Shown: positions 1 through 6,871 of the stretch, piece after piece
Layout: each line of letters starts with the position of its first letter
Position numbering within the stretch: the stretch's first letter is position 1
Assembly (NCBI GenBank): GCA_021852245.1
Contig: JAJZNY010000209.1
Coordinates: 1-6,885 of the forward strand
DNA: 6,885 bases
Reading direction: 5' to 3'
Source: Planctomycetota bacterium
GTDB taxonomy: Bacteria; Planctomycetota; Phycisphaerae; WQYP01
Made by a program: the position numbers and the translations under genes
The notes under the pieces: model-generated
The model's input: the letters and a program-made list of their open reading frames with translations, nothing else
Told to the model about the DNA's origin: nothing
The model's database searches: none

Positions 1-29
1 GTGAAGCGATTAATCATATTTCAAAGGCG

Positions 30-1793
30 ATGAGCTTCCAGTCACGCCGGGCCAAAAAAGGGTTTGATATTGTCATGTCGCGGGTACATGAATCCCCGCT
101 GCCTCCTCCGTATGTTGGACGGCTTGCCTGGCCGGAATTAAAAGGTTCCGGTGCAGATTTGACTGCAGACGTTCAACGATCCGAAACTTCCGCTTCAGGC
201 CAATCTCTTTACGGTGACATGTGCACGAACGTGTTTGGGGACCACTATCGCCGCGCCGCCGCCGCGGAACGAAATCTCATCCTGTACCACACCCGCGGTT
301 TGTGCGGCCGCTTCGATCTTAAACGCTTCTCCAAAGTGAAGGATTTCGGCTACCTTTTAGAAGGGCTGCTCAAACACTCTTCATCCGCCATGAATAAACA
401 GGCGGCCGTGCCCATTTTGCGTCTGGTTAACTTCGGGATGGAAAAATTCCACTCTTCTAAAAAAGTGGTCAGGCTTTTTGGATCGACTTCGTGTACGGAA
501 CTCATCATGCTGCATGCGATGGCCGTGGAATACGGCTTTCCAGAGCTTGCAGGCAAACTGCAAACGATTGCCACGAACCTGGTTCAGTCTGATAAACCGT
601 TGGTGAGAGCCGAGTCGCTGCTGACGTCGCCAAAGATTTCGGTCGGCCGACGATTTTACGATCTGTCACGCATAAAAGGCGGAGGCGAAATGTTGCCCTA
701 CGTCTGCGTATTTGCACTGTCAGAATACAAGGAACCGAAAGCATCGCGCCGCTACCTGCAGGCGATGGAATTACTTTTTGCAGAGACGCACCAGTACTCG
801 CGAGCGATCGCCTATGGCAACGAACTTCGACAGCGCCACTGGTCCACAGCCTACACCGATTATGTCATGGCATTGTTGGAATTGCGGGAAAATCACGGCA
901 GGCGTGCCCATGCAATCGCAGTTGATGCCATAAGGGAATTTAAAAATACACCCTGGCGTGACGATTTGGAGGTTATCCGACGGGCAAGCCGCTCATTGCA
1001 TGTTGTAAGCGCTGAAGCCGTAACGGCAATGCTGAAACTCGACAACTGGTTAATCCACAATAAAAAAGCTGCTGACATATTTATCCGGTGGCGGATCCAC
1101 CGTGACGATTTATTGGGTGGACAGGTGCTATGGGCCCACCATTTGCTACAACTTTATCTCACCCTCAATCACCACCCATTACTGGCCGATCGCGTCGGCC
1201 GAAACAACTTTGAACTAATCAATGGTTCCGGCACCGCATTTGATGTTTATAGGATGACGGGGATCTACACGCTAATAAAAATTCGGATTGATCAAGGCGT
1301 GGCTGCCCCTTCCAGGTTCCACCTGGGTTTGGGCTTGTCAGGTGATTCAGATCCGGAAGCCTATTACAACTCCCCTCCTGTCGCAGATACCCTGCTTAAG
1401 CCTTTTTTGCATACGAGGTATGGCCTGCGGATGACGATGAGGAAACTTGGAGAAGTGGTATATACGGGACGACGGAAAAGCGATTCAAAGGCAACTTCAA
1501 ATGTCCTGATATTTAATTCTCCTGGCTTTGCACCCAATCTCAGGAATTGGTTTGAGGTCGGCCTTGCGGCATCCGGCAGGCCACTTTGGTTCAAATCCGG
1601 GACTGGGGTGACGGCGCGGTTTAATTTCACGGCCAACCCATCTCGCTTACGAATTCCGGGTTGGCCTGAATTACCGAATATCATTGAGCCGCACACGAAC
1701 GGTATGGCCATTACTGGAAAATGGTTTCGTGGTATGTTGGCATCGGCCGCGCGTATTTACATGATTCTGAAGTCTGCGAACGTAATTCGGTGA
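30..1793 (+). CDS. Protein of unknown function with a helical, TPR-like middle (587 aa, possibly 5'-partial)
   Basis: I do not recognise this protein. Its N-terminal 60 residues are basic and then polar. Residues 100-380 look all-helical. Residues about 237-305 have the paired-helix rhythm of tetratricopeptide repeats, with small residues alternating with aromatic and leucine positions, but no clean repeat consensus. The C-terminal part (about 430-560) differs: it is rich in Gly, Pro, Asn, Phe and Trp, including NSPGFAPNLRNWFEVG near 496-511, and suggests a compact globular domain. I see no signal peptide and no clear membrane helix. The start is uncertain. ATG 30 has only AAAGG two bases upstream, and the same frame stays open to the left edge, reading E-A-I-N-H-I-S-K-A before the Met, so the real start may lie outside. 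A second Met codon is at 75. Parts are less G+C-rich than the next genes (43% in a spot count of 1501-1560). A role in glycan synthesis cannot be supported beyond proximity to the glycogen synthase. Confidence 0.75.
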   Translation: MSFQSRRAKKGFDIVMSRVHESPLPPPYVGRLAWPELKGSGADLTADVQRSETSASGQSLYGDMCTNVFGDHYRRAAAAERNLILYHTRGLCGRFDLKRFSKVKDFGYLLEGLLKHSSSAMNKQAAVPILRLVNFGMEKFHSSKKVVRLFGSTSCTELIMLHAMAVEYGFPELAGKLQTIATNLVQSDKPLVRAESLLTSPKISVGRRFYDLSRIKGGGEMLPYVCVFALSEYKEPKASRRYLQAMELLFAETHQYSRAIAYGNELRQRHWSTAYTDYVMALLELRENHGRRAHAIAVDAIREFKNTPWRDDLEVIRRASRSLHVVSAEAVTAMLKLDNWLIHNKKAADIFIRWRIHRDDLLGGQVLWAHHLLQLYLTLNHHPLLADRVGRNNFELINGSGTAFDVYRMTGIYTLIKIRIDQGVAAPSRFHLGLGLSGDSDPEAYYNSPPVADTLLKPFLHTRYGLRMTMRKLGEVVYTGRRKSDSKATSNVLIFNSPGFAPNLRNWFEVGLAASGRPLWFKSGTGVTARFNFTANPSRLRIPGWPELPNIIEPHTNGMAITGKWFRGMLASAARIYMILKSANVIR

Positions 1794-1960
1794 GCGTTGC
1801 GCTATCCTTCGGTCTTCATCCCCGACGCCCATGGCTGGACGCTCGCCTGCCAATCGAGATATAAAAGCGTTGCGAGTGTCGCGGGATAGTCGTCGTGCAG
1901 TTAAACTGATAAGGTCACGAGTGCACGAACCGGGGTCGTGCGACGTTCAAATTCCGGTTC

Positions 1961-1968
1961 AGAAAGGG
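1961..1968 (+). promoter_or_regulatory. Shine-Dalgarno site deciding the glycogen synthase start
   Basis: AGAAAGGG lies five bases before ATG 1974. The frame is open further upstream to GTG 1938 (an in-frame TAA is at 1902), but that GTG has no well-spaced purine-rich site, only GGGGT one base away. The site therefore favours ATG 1974. A further in-frame ATG at 1989 is less well placed. Confidence 0.6.
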
Positions 1969-1973
1969 TTGAG

Positions 1974-4061
1974 ATGTCAGCGGACAACATGCGTTCAACA
2001 CCTGAGGGAAATAAAGTCGGCAGCGGTGAAACCGGAACCAAACGAAGCAGAAAAAAACCGGACATCAAGCGAAAGCCGTCCGGTTTTGCGCCACCGACGA
2101 CCGACGACGTGGGCCCCGGATCGCCGATGGGTTTGCGTGGGGTCCATTCACGGGGGGCGGGCAAAGCTGCGCCCGAGCCTCGAAACTTTGATCCGCTGCC
2201 TGCGCATCTTCAGGATGCTCTCAAACAGATGGCCGCGACTCCACCACCGGTCGATGTCGGCGGTGATGACGCCCAGAGTCCGCTGCTTTTTGAATTGGCG
2301 TGGGAAGTCTGCTGGCAACTGGGCGGCATCTACACGGTGATCCGCTCCAAGGCGGCGACCATGGTCAATGCTTGGCAGAAGCGGTACTGCCTGATCGGTC
2401 CCTACAATGCCGACACGGCGGCAATTGAATTTGAACCTGCTGCCGCGCCACCGATTATCGCACATGCAATTGATCGGATGGCACAGGCGGGTGTGAAGGC
2501 GTATTACGGGTACTGGCTCATTGACGGTCGGCCGCAGGTGATCCTGCTGGATTTCCGCGCGGCGTTCCATCGGCTGGGGGAATTTAAGCATATGCTCTGG
2601 GCGGATCATCGGATTGAATCTCCGCCTGCCGACGGCGATGTGGATAACGTGATTGCCTTTGGATTTCTGGTGGGGATGTTTTTTCAGGCGCTTTCGGGGG
2701 TCTGCGGGAACAATCGGCCGATCATTGCGCACTTCCATGAATGGATGAGCGGTCTGGGGCTGATGCGGATTAAATATCTGCGGTTACCGGTCGCGACGGT
2801 ATTCACCACGCACGCCACGCTTCTGGGGCGGTATCTGTGTACGGATAATCCCGATTTCTATGCCAAAATCGGCGATATCAATCCGGATCATGCCGCCGGG
2901 CATTACAACATTTACGCCCGCTACTGCATTGAGCGCGGGGCGGCGACTCTGGCGGATGTCTTCACCACGGTATCGGATGTCACGGCGATGGAGGCTGAGA
3001 AGCTTCTGTGCCGGCGGCCGGACGTGATCACACCGAACGGTCTGAATATCAACAAATTTTCATTTATTCATGAATTTCAGAATCTGCACAAGCAGTATAA
3101 GGAGGCGATACATCAATTTGTCGCCGGGCACTTTTTTCCGTCGTATACCTTTGACCTCGACCGGACGATTTACCTTTTCACGGCCGGGCGCTACGAATAC
3201 ACCAACAAAGGGATCAATCTGTTCATTGAATCGCTGGCGCGGCTCAATCACTGGCTGCGCAGCAGCGGGGTGAAGATCACCGTGGTGGCGTTTATTGTCA
3301 CGCGGGCCAATTTCCGCAGCATGAATGTGGACGTATTGAAAAATCAGGCGCTTTTCGATGATCTCGGCGAGGCGTGCAAGCGCGTATCTGAGCATATGGG
3401 TCAGCGGCTCTTTCACCATGTCAGCATGGGAAAGATTCCCAATTCCGCCGAGCTGATTGATGAAGAGGATATGGTGCGGCTCAAACGCAGCATGCACGCA
3501 TGGCGCAACTGGCGTCAGCCGTCGATCGTCACCCACGACCTTTGGGATGATGCCAACGATCCGATTCTGCAGCAACTGCGGTATTGCAGGCTTTTCAACG
3601 GACGCGAAGACCCGGTGAAGGTGGTGTTCCACCCCGATTTTCTCTCGGCCACATCTCCGCTGATCCGGCTGGATTACGACCAGTTTGTGCGCGGCTGCCA
3701 TATGGGCGTATTTCCAAGCTATTACGAACCGTGGGGCTACACCCCGATGGAATGCGTGGCCAGCGGCGTAACCGCGGTGACCAGCGATCTGGCCGGTTTC
3801 GGCAGTTATGTGCTGCAGAATATCGCCGATCCGGCGGGCCAGGGGCTTTTTGTCGTCAACCGCCGAAGCAGCAGTTTTGATGCCGCCGCCAATCAGTTGA
3901 CGGAGATATTGTTTAATTATGCCATCAAGGATCGGCGCAGCCGCATCGAGCTGCGGAATCGCGTGGAACGGCTGAGCGAATATTTTGACTGGGCCAATCT
4001 GATCTCGCATTATTCACACGCCTACCGGATGGCGCTGCGGGATCAAGCGCCCGTCGCATGA
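1974..4061 (+). CDS. Glycogen synthase, eukaryotic-type (glycosyltransferase family GT3, 695 aa)
   Basis: GT3 enzymes transfer glucose, classically from UDP-glucose, to the non-reducing end of glycogen in the cytoplasm. Numbering is from ATG 1974. The GT-B fold begins near residue 106 with FELAWEV and the glycine loop GGIYTV (117-122). HFHEW (253-257) and TTHATLLGRYLC (278-289) follow. GRYEYTNKG carries the Arg406 and Lys412 expected to bind the nucleotide-sugar phosphates. The motif YYEPWGYTPME carries Glu585 and Glu593, matching yeast Gsy2 Glu509 and Glu517. RGCH (His576) matches Gsy2 His500. A cluster of six arginines at 654-666 matches the eukaryotic glucose-6-phosphate site. The protein stops about 29 residues after that cluster, so the phosphorylated C-terminal tail of eukaryotic enzymes is absent. 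Instead it has an extra N-terminal stretch of about 105 residues, basic then proline-rich and probably disordered. No frameshift or missing catalytic residue is visible. It is not the usual bacterial GT5 GlgA. The donor sugar nucleotide is not provable from sequence. Confidence 0.95.
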   Translation: MSADNMRSTPEGNKVGSGETGTKRSRKKPDIKRKPSGFAPPTTDDVGPGSPMGLRGVHSRGAGKAAPEPRNFDPLPAHLQDALKQMAATPPPVDVGGDDAQSPLLFELAWEVCWQLGGIYTVIRSKAATMVNAWQKRYCLIGPYNADTAAIEFEPAAAPPIIAHAIDRMAQAGVKAYYGYWLIDGRPQVILLDFRAAFHRLGEFKHMLWADHRIESPPADGDVDNVIAFGFLVGMFFQALSGVCGNNRPIIAHFHEWMSGLGLMRIKYLRLPVATVFTTHATLLGRYLCTDNPDFYAKIGDINPDHAAGHYNIYARYCIERGAATLADVFTTVSDVTAMEAEKLLCRRPDVITPNGLNINKFSFIHEFQNLHKQYKEAIHQFVAGHFFPSYTFDLDRTIYLFTAGRYEYTNKGINLFIESLARLNHWLRSSGVKITVVAFIVTRANFRSMNVDVLKNQALFDDLGEACKRVSEHMGQRLFHHVSMGKIPNSAELIDEEDMVRLKRSMHAWRNWRQPSIVTHDLWDDANDPILQQLRYCRLFNGREDPVKVVFHPDFLSATSPLIRLDYDQFVRGCHMGVFPSYYEPWGYTPMECVASGVTAVTSDLAGFGSYVLQNIADPAGQGLFVVNRRSSSFDAAANQLTEILFNYAIKDRRSRIELRNRVERLSEYFDWANLISHYSHAYRMALRDQAPVA

Positions 4062-4320
4062 CCCGTCCGGTCCCGGCCGGATATGGATCCAGAAGCCGCT
4101 GATGGTGTGCCGCGGAATCGGCTTACCTTTCGCGTCGGCGTTTCTCTTCATCTCCCGGATATTGCACAGAGCGGCCGGGGCCTGCGGTGCGGTTGGTAAC
4201 GGCGGCGGAGCGGCCTATCCGCATCCGCCTCGCGGGTCGTCCGCTGCCGGGACGCAGCCGTGCAACCGACGGGCGTGTGATGTCCAGTCGGGCGGCTGAA
4301 AAGAGGAATGGGGGTTACGG
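4062..4320. other. G+C-rich intergenic gap with no convincing gene
   Basis: This 259-base gap separates the glycogen synthase from the protease gene. A 65-codon plus-strand frame (4102-4299) and minus-strand frames exist, but their products are low-complexity Gly/Arg/Pro strings with no ribosome site. Several inverted repeats can pair: AAGCCG 4093-4098 with CGGCTT 4119-4124; CGGTTG 4190-4195 with CAACCG 4263-4268; and, nested within the latter, ACGGC 4199-4203 with GCCGT 4257-4261. Such pairings arise easily in G+C-rich DNA. I see no promoter consensus and no T-tract terminator. It may hold the protease promoter and leader. Confidence 0.5.
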
Positions 4321-6642
4321 GTGTCACAGGGGCGGATAGAGTCATCTTCTTCTCCGACGCACAGTGGCAACGGAGGTGATATTCTCGCGGCGTTGGATTT
4401 TGAGCTTCCCGATTTTGATCGAGTTTCCACCGAATATCAGTTTGCCGTCGCCCTGGCGCTGAGCTTCCTGGTTGTGCAGCTCGTTCTCCTGACGGGTTTG
4501 GTGGTGTTTTTGATCTGGGGCCTCTGGGTGATGGTGGTGAATTTTCCGCATTCGCCCAGTCTCTTTTTCTGGGGTGTGATTGCCGATGCCGTCGTTCTGC
4601 TGTTTCTTCTCAAGCCGCTGATTCTGCGCCCACGTGCGGTGCCCGACACCGGCAGCCAGGTGGTAAGTCGTTATGACGAACCATTACTTTACGATTTTGT
4701 AACCAAGCTCTGCGAGCGGATCGGAACCAGACCGCCGGAGGTGATCCGTCTGACCATCGACGCCAATGCGAGCGCCGGGCTTGCGAACCTGGTCTCCGGG
4801 AAGATGGAACTGTGTTTAGGACTTCCGCTCCTGTCCGTTTTTCCGGTAAGAATCCTCATTGCGCTGCTGGGTCATGAGCTGGGGCACTTTCGGCAGTCGA
4901 GCACGATGCGTCTTATCGGTATGATCCGGCTTATTCATCGCTTCATCTACCGCGTGCTGTATCAGCGGGACGCGGTGGACGCCTTTCTTACGAAGCTGCG
5001 ATCGGTTCGCAATGTATATTTCATGTGTGCCCGCTGGATCATCATCATCGCCGTCGAGTCGATGCGCGGGTTGCTCTGGCTGCTGGTGGTGGGCGGTCTG
5101 TGGGTCATTCGCCGCATGGAGCGGCAGATGGAATTTGATGCGGATCGGTTTGCCGCGAAACTCGCGGGTCGTGATGAATTGATCAGAGCGCTTGAGGCGG
5201 CACACTTCATGGGAATCGGCGTGCAGCAGGCGATGGAGGATCTCAGCACCTCCCTTCAGGAACGGGCGTTGCCGGATGATATCGTCCGGCTGGCGGTCGC
5301 CAACGCCTTATCTCTGGCCCGTTACAAGGATGAAATCTTTGAAAATCTGCATCGGGAGGAGACGAACTGGCTATCGAGTCACCCCTGTCTGACCGAGCGC
5401 ATCGAGAATATCCGTGACATCGATCATCTTCCATCCGTTCGGATCGATGCGCCCGGCACCCGGTTGATTGCGAATTTCCGCGCGATCTGTCGTCGGCGCA
5501 CCCACGAATTCTATGATCAGCGGCTGGGTGAAGTGGGGAAGCGCGTTGCCGTGATCAGTGCAAAAGAACTTGCGGCGGAGCGCATCGAGAACCGACGGGG
5601 CAAGGCGCGTGTTCGGCGTTATTTTCGTACCGGCGTGGGACCTTCGCGACGGATCCTGCTGGAGAGCGAAATTCTGAAACGGTCGGGTCATGTCGATGCA
5701 GCGCTTGCGCAGCTGCGGGAAATACGCACGACCGTGCTTGCCATGCAGGAGCAGTTGGATATTCAGAGCGGACCGGAGCTTGAGTATCTGACAAGAATTC
5801 GCACGATTAACCGTGGTTACATCCATGCCGTGGAGCAGTTGCTCTCGATGATCCGGAGGGCGCATCGGCATGCGAATCTCCGGGGTATTAAGCGATGGCG
5901 CCGGCATTTGATTCGTGATGCCGAGAAGATTGAAGCACGTATCAGCGAACTGGGTGAAATCATCGGTCGGCTCGATGCCCTCTCGCGACGTCGGCTTGAA
6001 CTGGTCATGTTGCTGCTGCATTCCCCCGTTTCCATGAAGCCGGGCGTCAACCTATCGCGGCTGCGATCACGGGCGGCCGCCATTGCCCGCAGGGTGGACG
6101 CAGTTGAACCCGTTGCGGGCCTGGTGGTGAAGATGAGGGAGCGTGTCAACACGCTCGAGGTTTTCTGCCGGGATTTTTCGCCGGGCATCCGAAAGGTGCT
6201 GGCGGAACCGATCCATATGACTTCCAAGGCACTGGTGGAAGATATCACCGAATTCTGCCGTCAATTCAGCACGCGGCCTGAACTCATCAAGATGGTGAAG
6301 GAGCAGGCGGTGATCGGACGGATACTGCCTCAGGCGGTCACCGATCCCACCAAGCTGGGCGAATTGCGCCGATGTGCCCGGGCTGCATGGAATTATCTCA
6401 ACCCGATTGTGGAAAAATTGCAGTCCAAAACGGCGGGTCTTGCCGAGGATGTGGAATCGGCACTCGGGCTCGATGTTCTGCCCGAACCGCCCCGCGAACT
6501 GGAATCGCGGCGCGAGGAATACCGCCGGGAGACATTGAAGAGGGATCGGAAATACTGGCTGGTGAACGGACTTCGTGCGGCGGGCGGTCTTACAATCCTG
6601 ATCTTCATTATCTACCTCGTCATGCAAGCACACGCCCGCTGA
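4321..6642 (+). CDS. HtpX-like M48 family zinc metallopeptidase with long helical tail and terminal membrane helix (773 aa)
   Basis: Membrane-anchored metalloprotease related to HtpX and Ste24/CAAX-type M48 peptidases, which cleave damaged or specific membrane proteins. Two hydrophobic segments (41-75 and 79-102) precede the zinc motif HELGH at 185-189. A further hydrophobic hairpin (about 237-264) follows. EFDADRFA at 271-278 supplies the third ligand, Glu271. HPCLTERI at 354-361 is the usual M48 motif near the end of the peptidase domain. This order matches HtpX, but HtpX is only about 290 residues. The rest (about 395-745) is highly charged, Arg- and Leu-rich, helical and possibly coiled-coil, without a domain I recognise. 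A last membrane helix spans 751-770. All catalytic residues are present. GTG 4321 is the first start codon after the in-frame TGA at 4297. GGGG at 4311-4314 is the nearest ribosome site, with AGAGGA further off at 4302-4307, so the start is uncertain. The natural substrate is unknown, and the flanking genes do not suggest one. Confidence 0.9.
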   Translation: MSQGRIESSSSPTHSGNGGDILAALDFELPDFDRVSTEYQFAVALALSFLVVQLVLLTGLVVFLIWGLWVMVVNFPHSPSLFFWGVIADAVVLLFLLKPLILRPRAVPDTGSQVVSRYDEPLLYDFVTKLCERIGTRPPEVIRLTIDANASAGLANLVSGKMELCLGLPLLSVFPVRILIALLGHELGHFRQSSTMRLIGMIRLIHRFIYRVLYQRDAVDAFLTKLRSVRNVYFMCARWIIIIAVESMRGLLWLLVVGGLWVIRRMERQMEFDADRFAAKLAGRDELIRALEAAHFMGIGVQQAMEDLSTSLQERALPDDIVRLAVANALSLARYKDEIFENLHREETNWLSSHPCLTERIENIRDIDHLPSVRIDAPGTRLIANFRAICRRRTHEFYDQRLGEVGKRVAVISAKELAAERIENRRGKARVRRYFRTGVGPSRRILLESEILKRSGHVDAALAQLREIRTTVLAMQEQLDIQSGPELEYLTRIRTINRGYIHAVEQLLSMIRRAHRHANLRGIKRWRRHLIRDAEKIEARISELGEIIGRLDALSRRRLELVMLLLHSPVSMKPGVNLSRLRSRAAAIARRVDAVEPVAGLVVKMRERVNTLEVFCRDFSPGIRKVLAEPIHMTSKALVEDITEFCRQFSTRPELIKMVKEQAVIGRILPQAVTDPTKLGELRRCARAAWNYLNPIVEKLQSKTAGLAEDVESALGLDVLPEPPRELESRREEYRRETLKRDRKYWLVNGLRAAGGLTILIFIIYLVMQAHAR
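4372..4380 (+). promoter_or_regulatory. Perfect Shine-Dalgarno-like sequence inside the start region of the protease gene
   Basis: GGAGGTGAT is fully complementary to the usual 16S rRNA 3' end. It lies 51 bases inside the protease reading frame. The only in-frame initiators near it are ATT 4381, directly abutting it, and TTG 4393, twelve bases after it. It also contains the stop codon (TGA 4377-4379) of a 23-codon frame that begins at ATG 4308. It may mark the true start of the protease, a reinitiation site, or be chance. Confidence 0.3.
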
Positions 6643-6675
6643 CCCCTTTGATTTTGATCATCTTGCCGGTTTGAT

Positions 6676-6715
6676 CGCTCAGCGGGGGCCTTACCGCAGT
6701 TACGCTGTCCGAGCG
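6676..6715. other. Imperfect inverted repeat downstream of the protease gene
   Basis: CGCTC 6676-6680 pairs with GAGCG 6711-6715, and next to it AGCG 6681-6684 pairs with CGCT 6703-6706, with a four-base bulge on one side. It sits 34 bases past the protease stop, where a transcript end is expected between convergent genes. No T-tract follows on either strand, so it is not a canonical intrinsic terminator. It could still be a mRNA 3' stem. Confidence 0.3.
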
Positions 6716-6764
6716 GATGGTAGATGGAAAGGGAGAAAAGGGGACGGAGAAAAATGCAGGTGCC

Positions 6765-6771
6765 AAAAAAA
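6765..6771 (-). terminator. Seven-T tract just after the tRNA 3' end
   Basis: On the minus strand the tRNA ends at 6773, one base follows, then seven consecutive T. No separate hairpin precedes the tract, so termination would have to use the tRNA fold itself or another mechanism. Another run of five T occurs about ten bases further on. Confidence 0.35.
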
Positions 6772-6772
6772 G

Positions 6773-6843
6773 CTCGGGGGCCTGGATTCGAACCAGGACA
6801 AGCAGAACCAAAATCTGCTGTGCTACCGTTACACCACCCCCGA
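6773..6843 (-). tRNA. tRNA-Gln (anticodon UUG)
   Basis: A complete 71-base cloverleaf reads on the minus strand. The acceptor stem TCGGGGG (6843-6837) pairs with CCCCCGA (6780-6774). The D arm has a three-pair stem GTG/CAC around TAACGGTAG. The anticodon arm is GCAGA-TTTTGGT-TCTGC (6818-6802), placing TTG at 6811-6809. The variable loop has four bases, and the T arm is CCTGG-TTCGAAT-CCAGG (6797-6781). The discriminator base is G at 6773. No CCA is encoded, so the tail must be added by the CCA-adding enzyme. Base 37 is G rather than the A of E. coli tRNA-Gln. All stems pair perfectly, so the gene looks functional. It is convergent with the protease gene. Confidence 0.96.
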
Positions 6844-6865
6844 AGAGGAACATGCAGGACGCGAA

Positions 6866-6871
6866 ATTATA
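6866..6871 (-). promoter_or_regulatory. Consensus -10 box of the tRNA-Gln promoter
   Basis: Read on the minus strand, 6871-6866 is TATAAT, an exact sigma-70-type -10 hexamer. It ends 22 bases before the tRNA 5' base, implying a leader of roughly 15 bases. The matching -35 box would lie about 17 bases further out, just beyond the window edge, so it cannot be checked here. Confidence 0.65.

Noticed and set aside
1794..1973. Promoter for the glycogen synthase in the upstream gap
   Set aside because: TTGCGA at 1870-1875 and TAAACT at 1902-1907 are 26 bases apart, too far for a sigma-70 pair. No other acceptable pair was seen.
1831..2340. 169-codon plus-strand frame overlapping the start of the glycogen synthase in another phase
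   Set aside because: Arg- and Ser-rich with no domain. It overlaps the real gene, including its first conserved motif; probably an out-of-frame artefact.
2148..2738. 196-codon minus-strand frame over the N-terminal part of the glycogen synthase
   Set aside because: Overlaps conserved GT3 sequence on the plus strand; composition is that of an antisense shadow.
3060..4010. 316-codon open frame on the minus strand opposite the glycogen synthase
   Set aside because: It lies wholly inside a gene with unmistakable GT3 motifs on the other strand. The product is a His/Ile/Pro-rich string typical of the mirror frame of G+C-rich coding DNA, with no recognisable domain.
4066..4081. TCCGG/CCGGA hairpin just after the glycogen synthase stop as a terminator
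   Set aside because: Only five pairs and no following T-tract; too weak to call.
4102..4299. 65-codon plus-strand frame in the gap before the protease
   Set aside because: Gly/Ala/Arg-rich product, no well-placed ribosome site and overlapping equally open minus-strand frames. No positive evidence of coding.
5371..6021. 216-codon minus-strand frame opposite the protease tail
   Set aside because: Shadow of the M48 gene; its product has no domain, and the plus-strand frame continues without a break through the region to the C-terminal membrane helix.
6773..6843. tRNA-Gln 3' end as an integration site of a mobile element
   Set aside because: No duplicated tRNA 3' fragment, integrase or element boundary is visible in the window.
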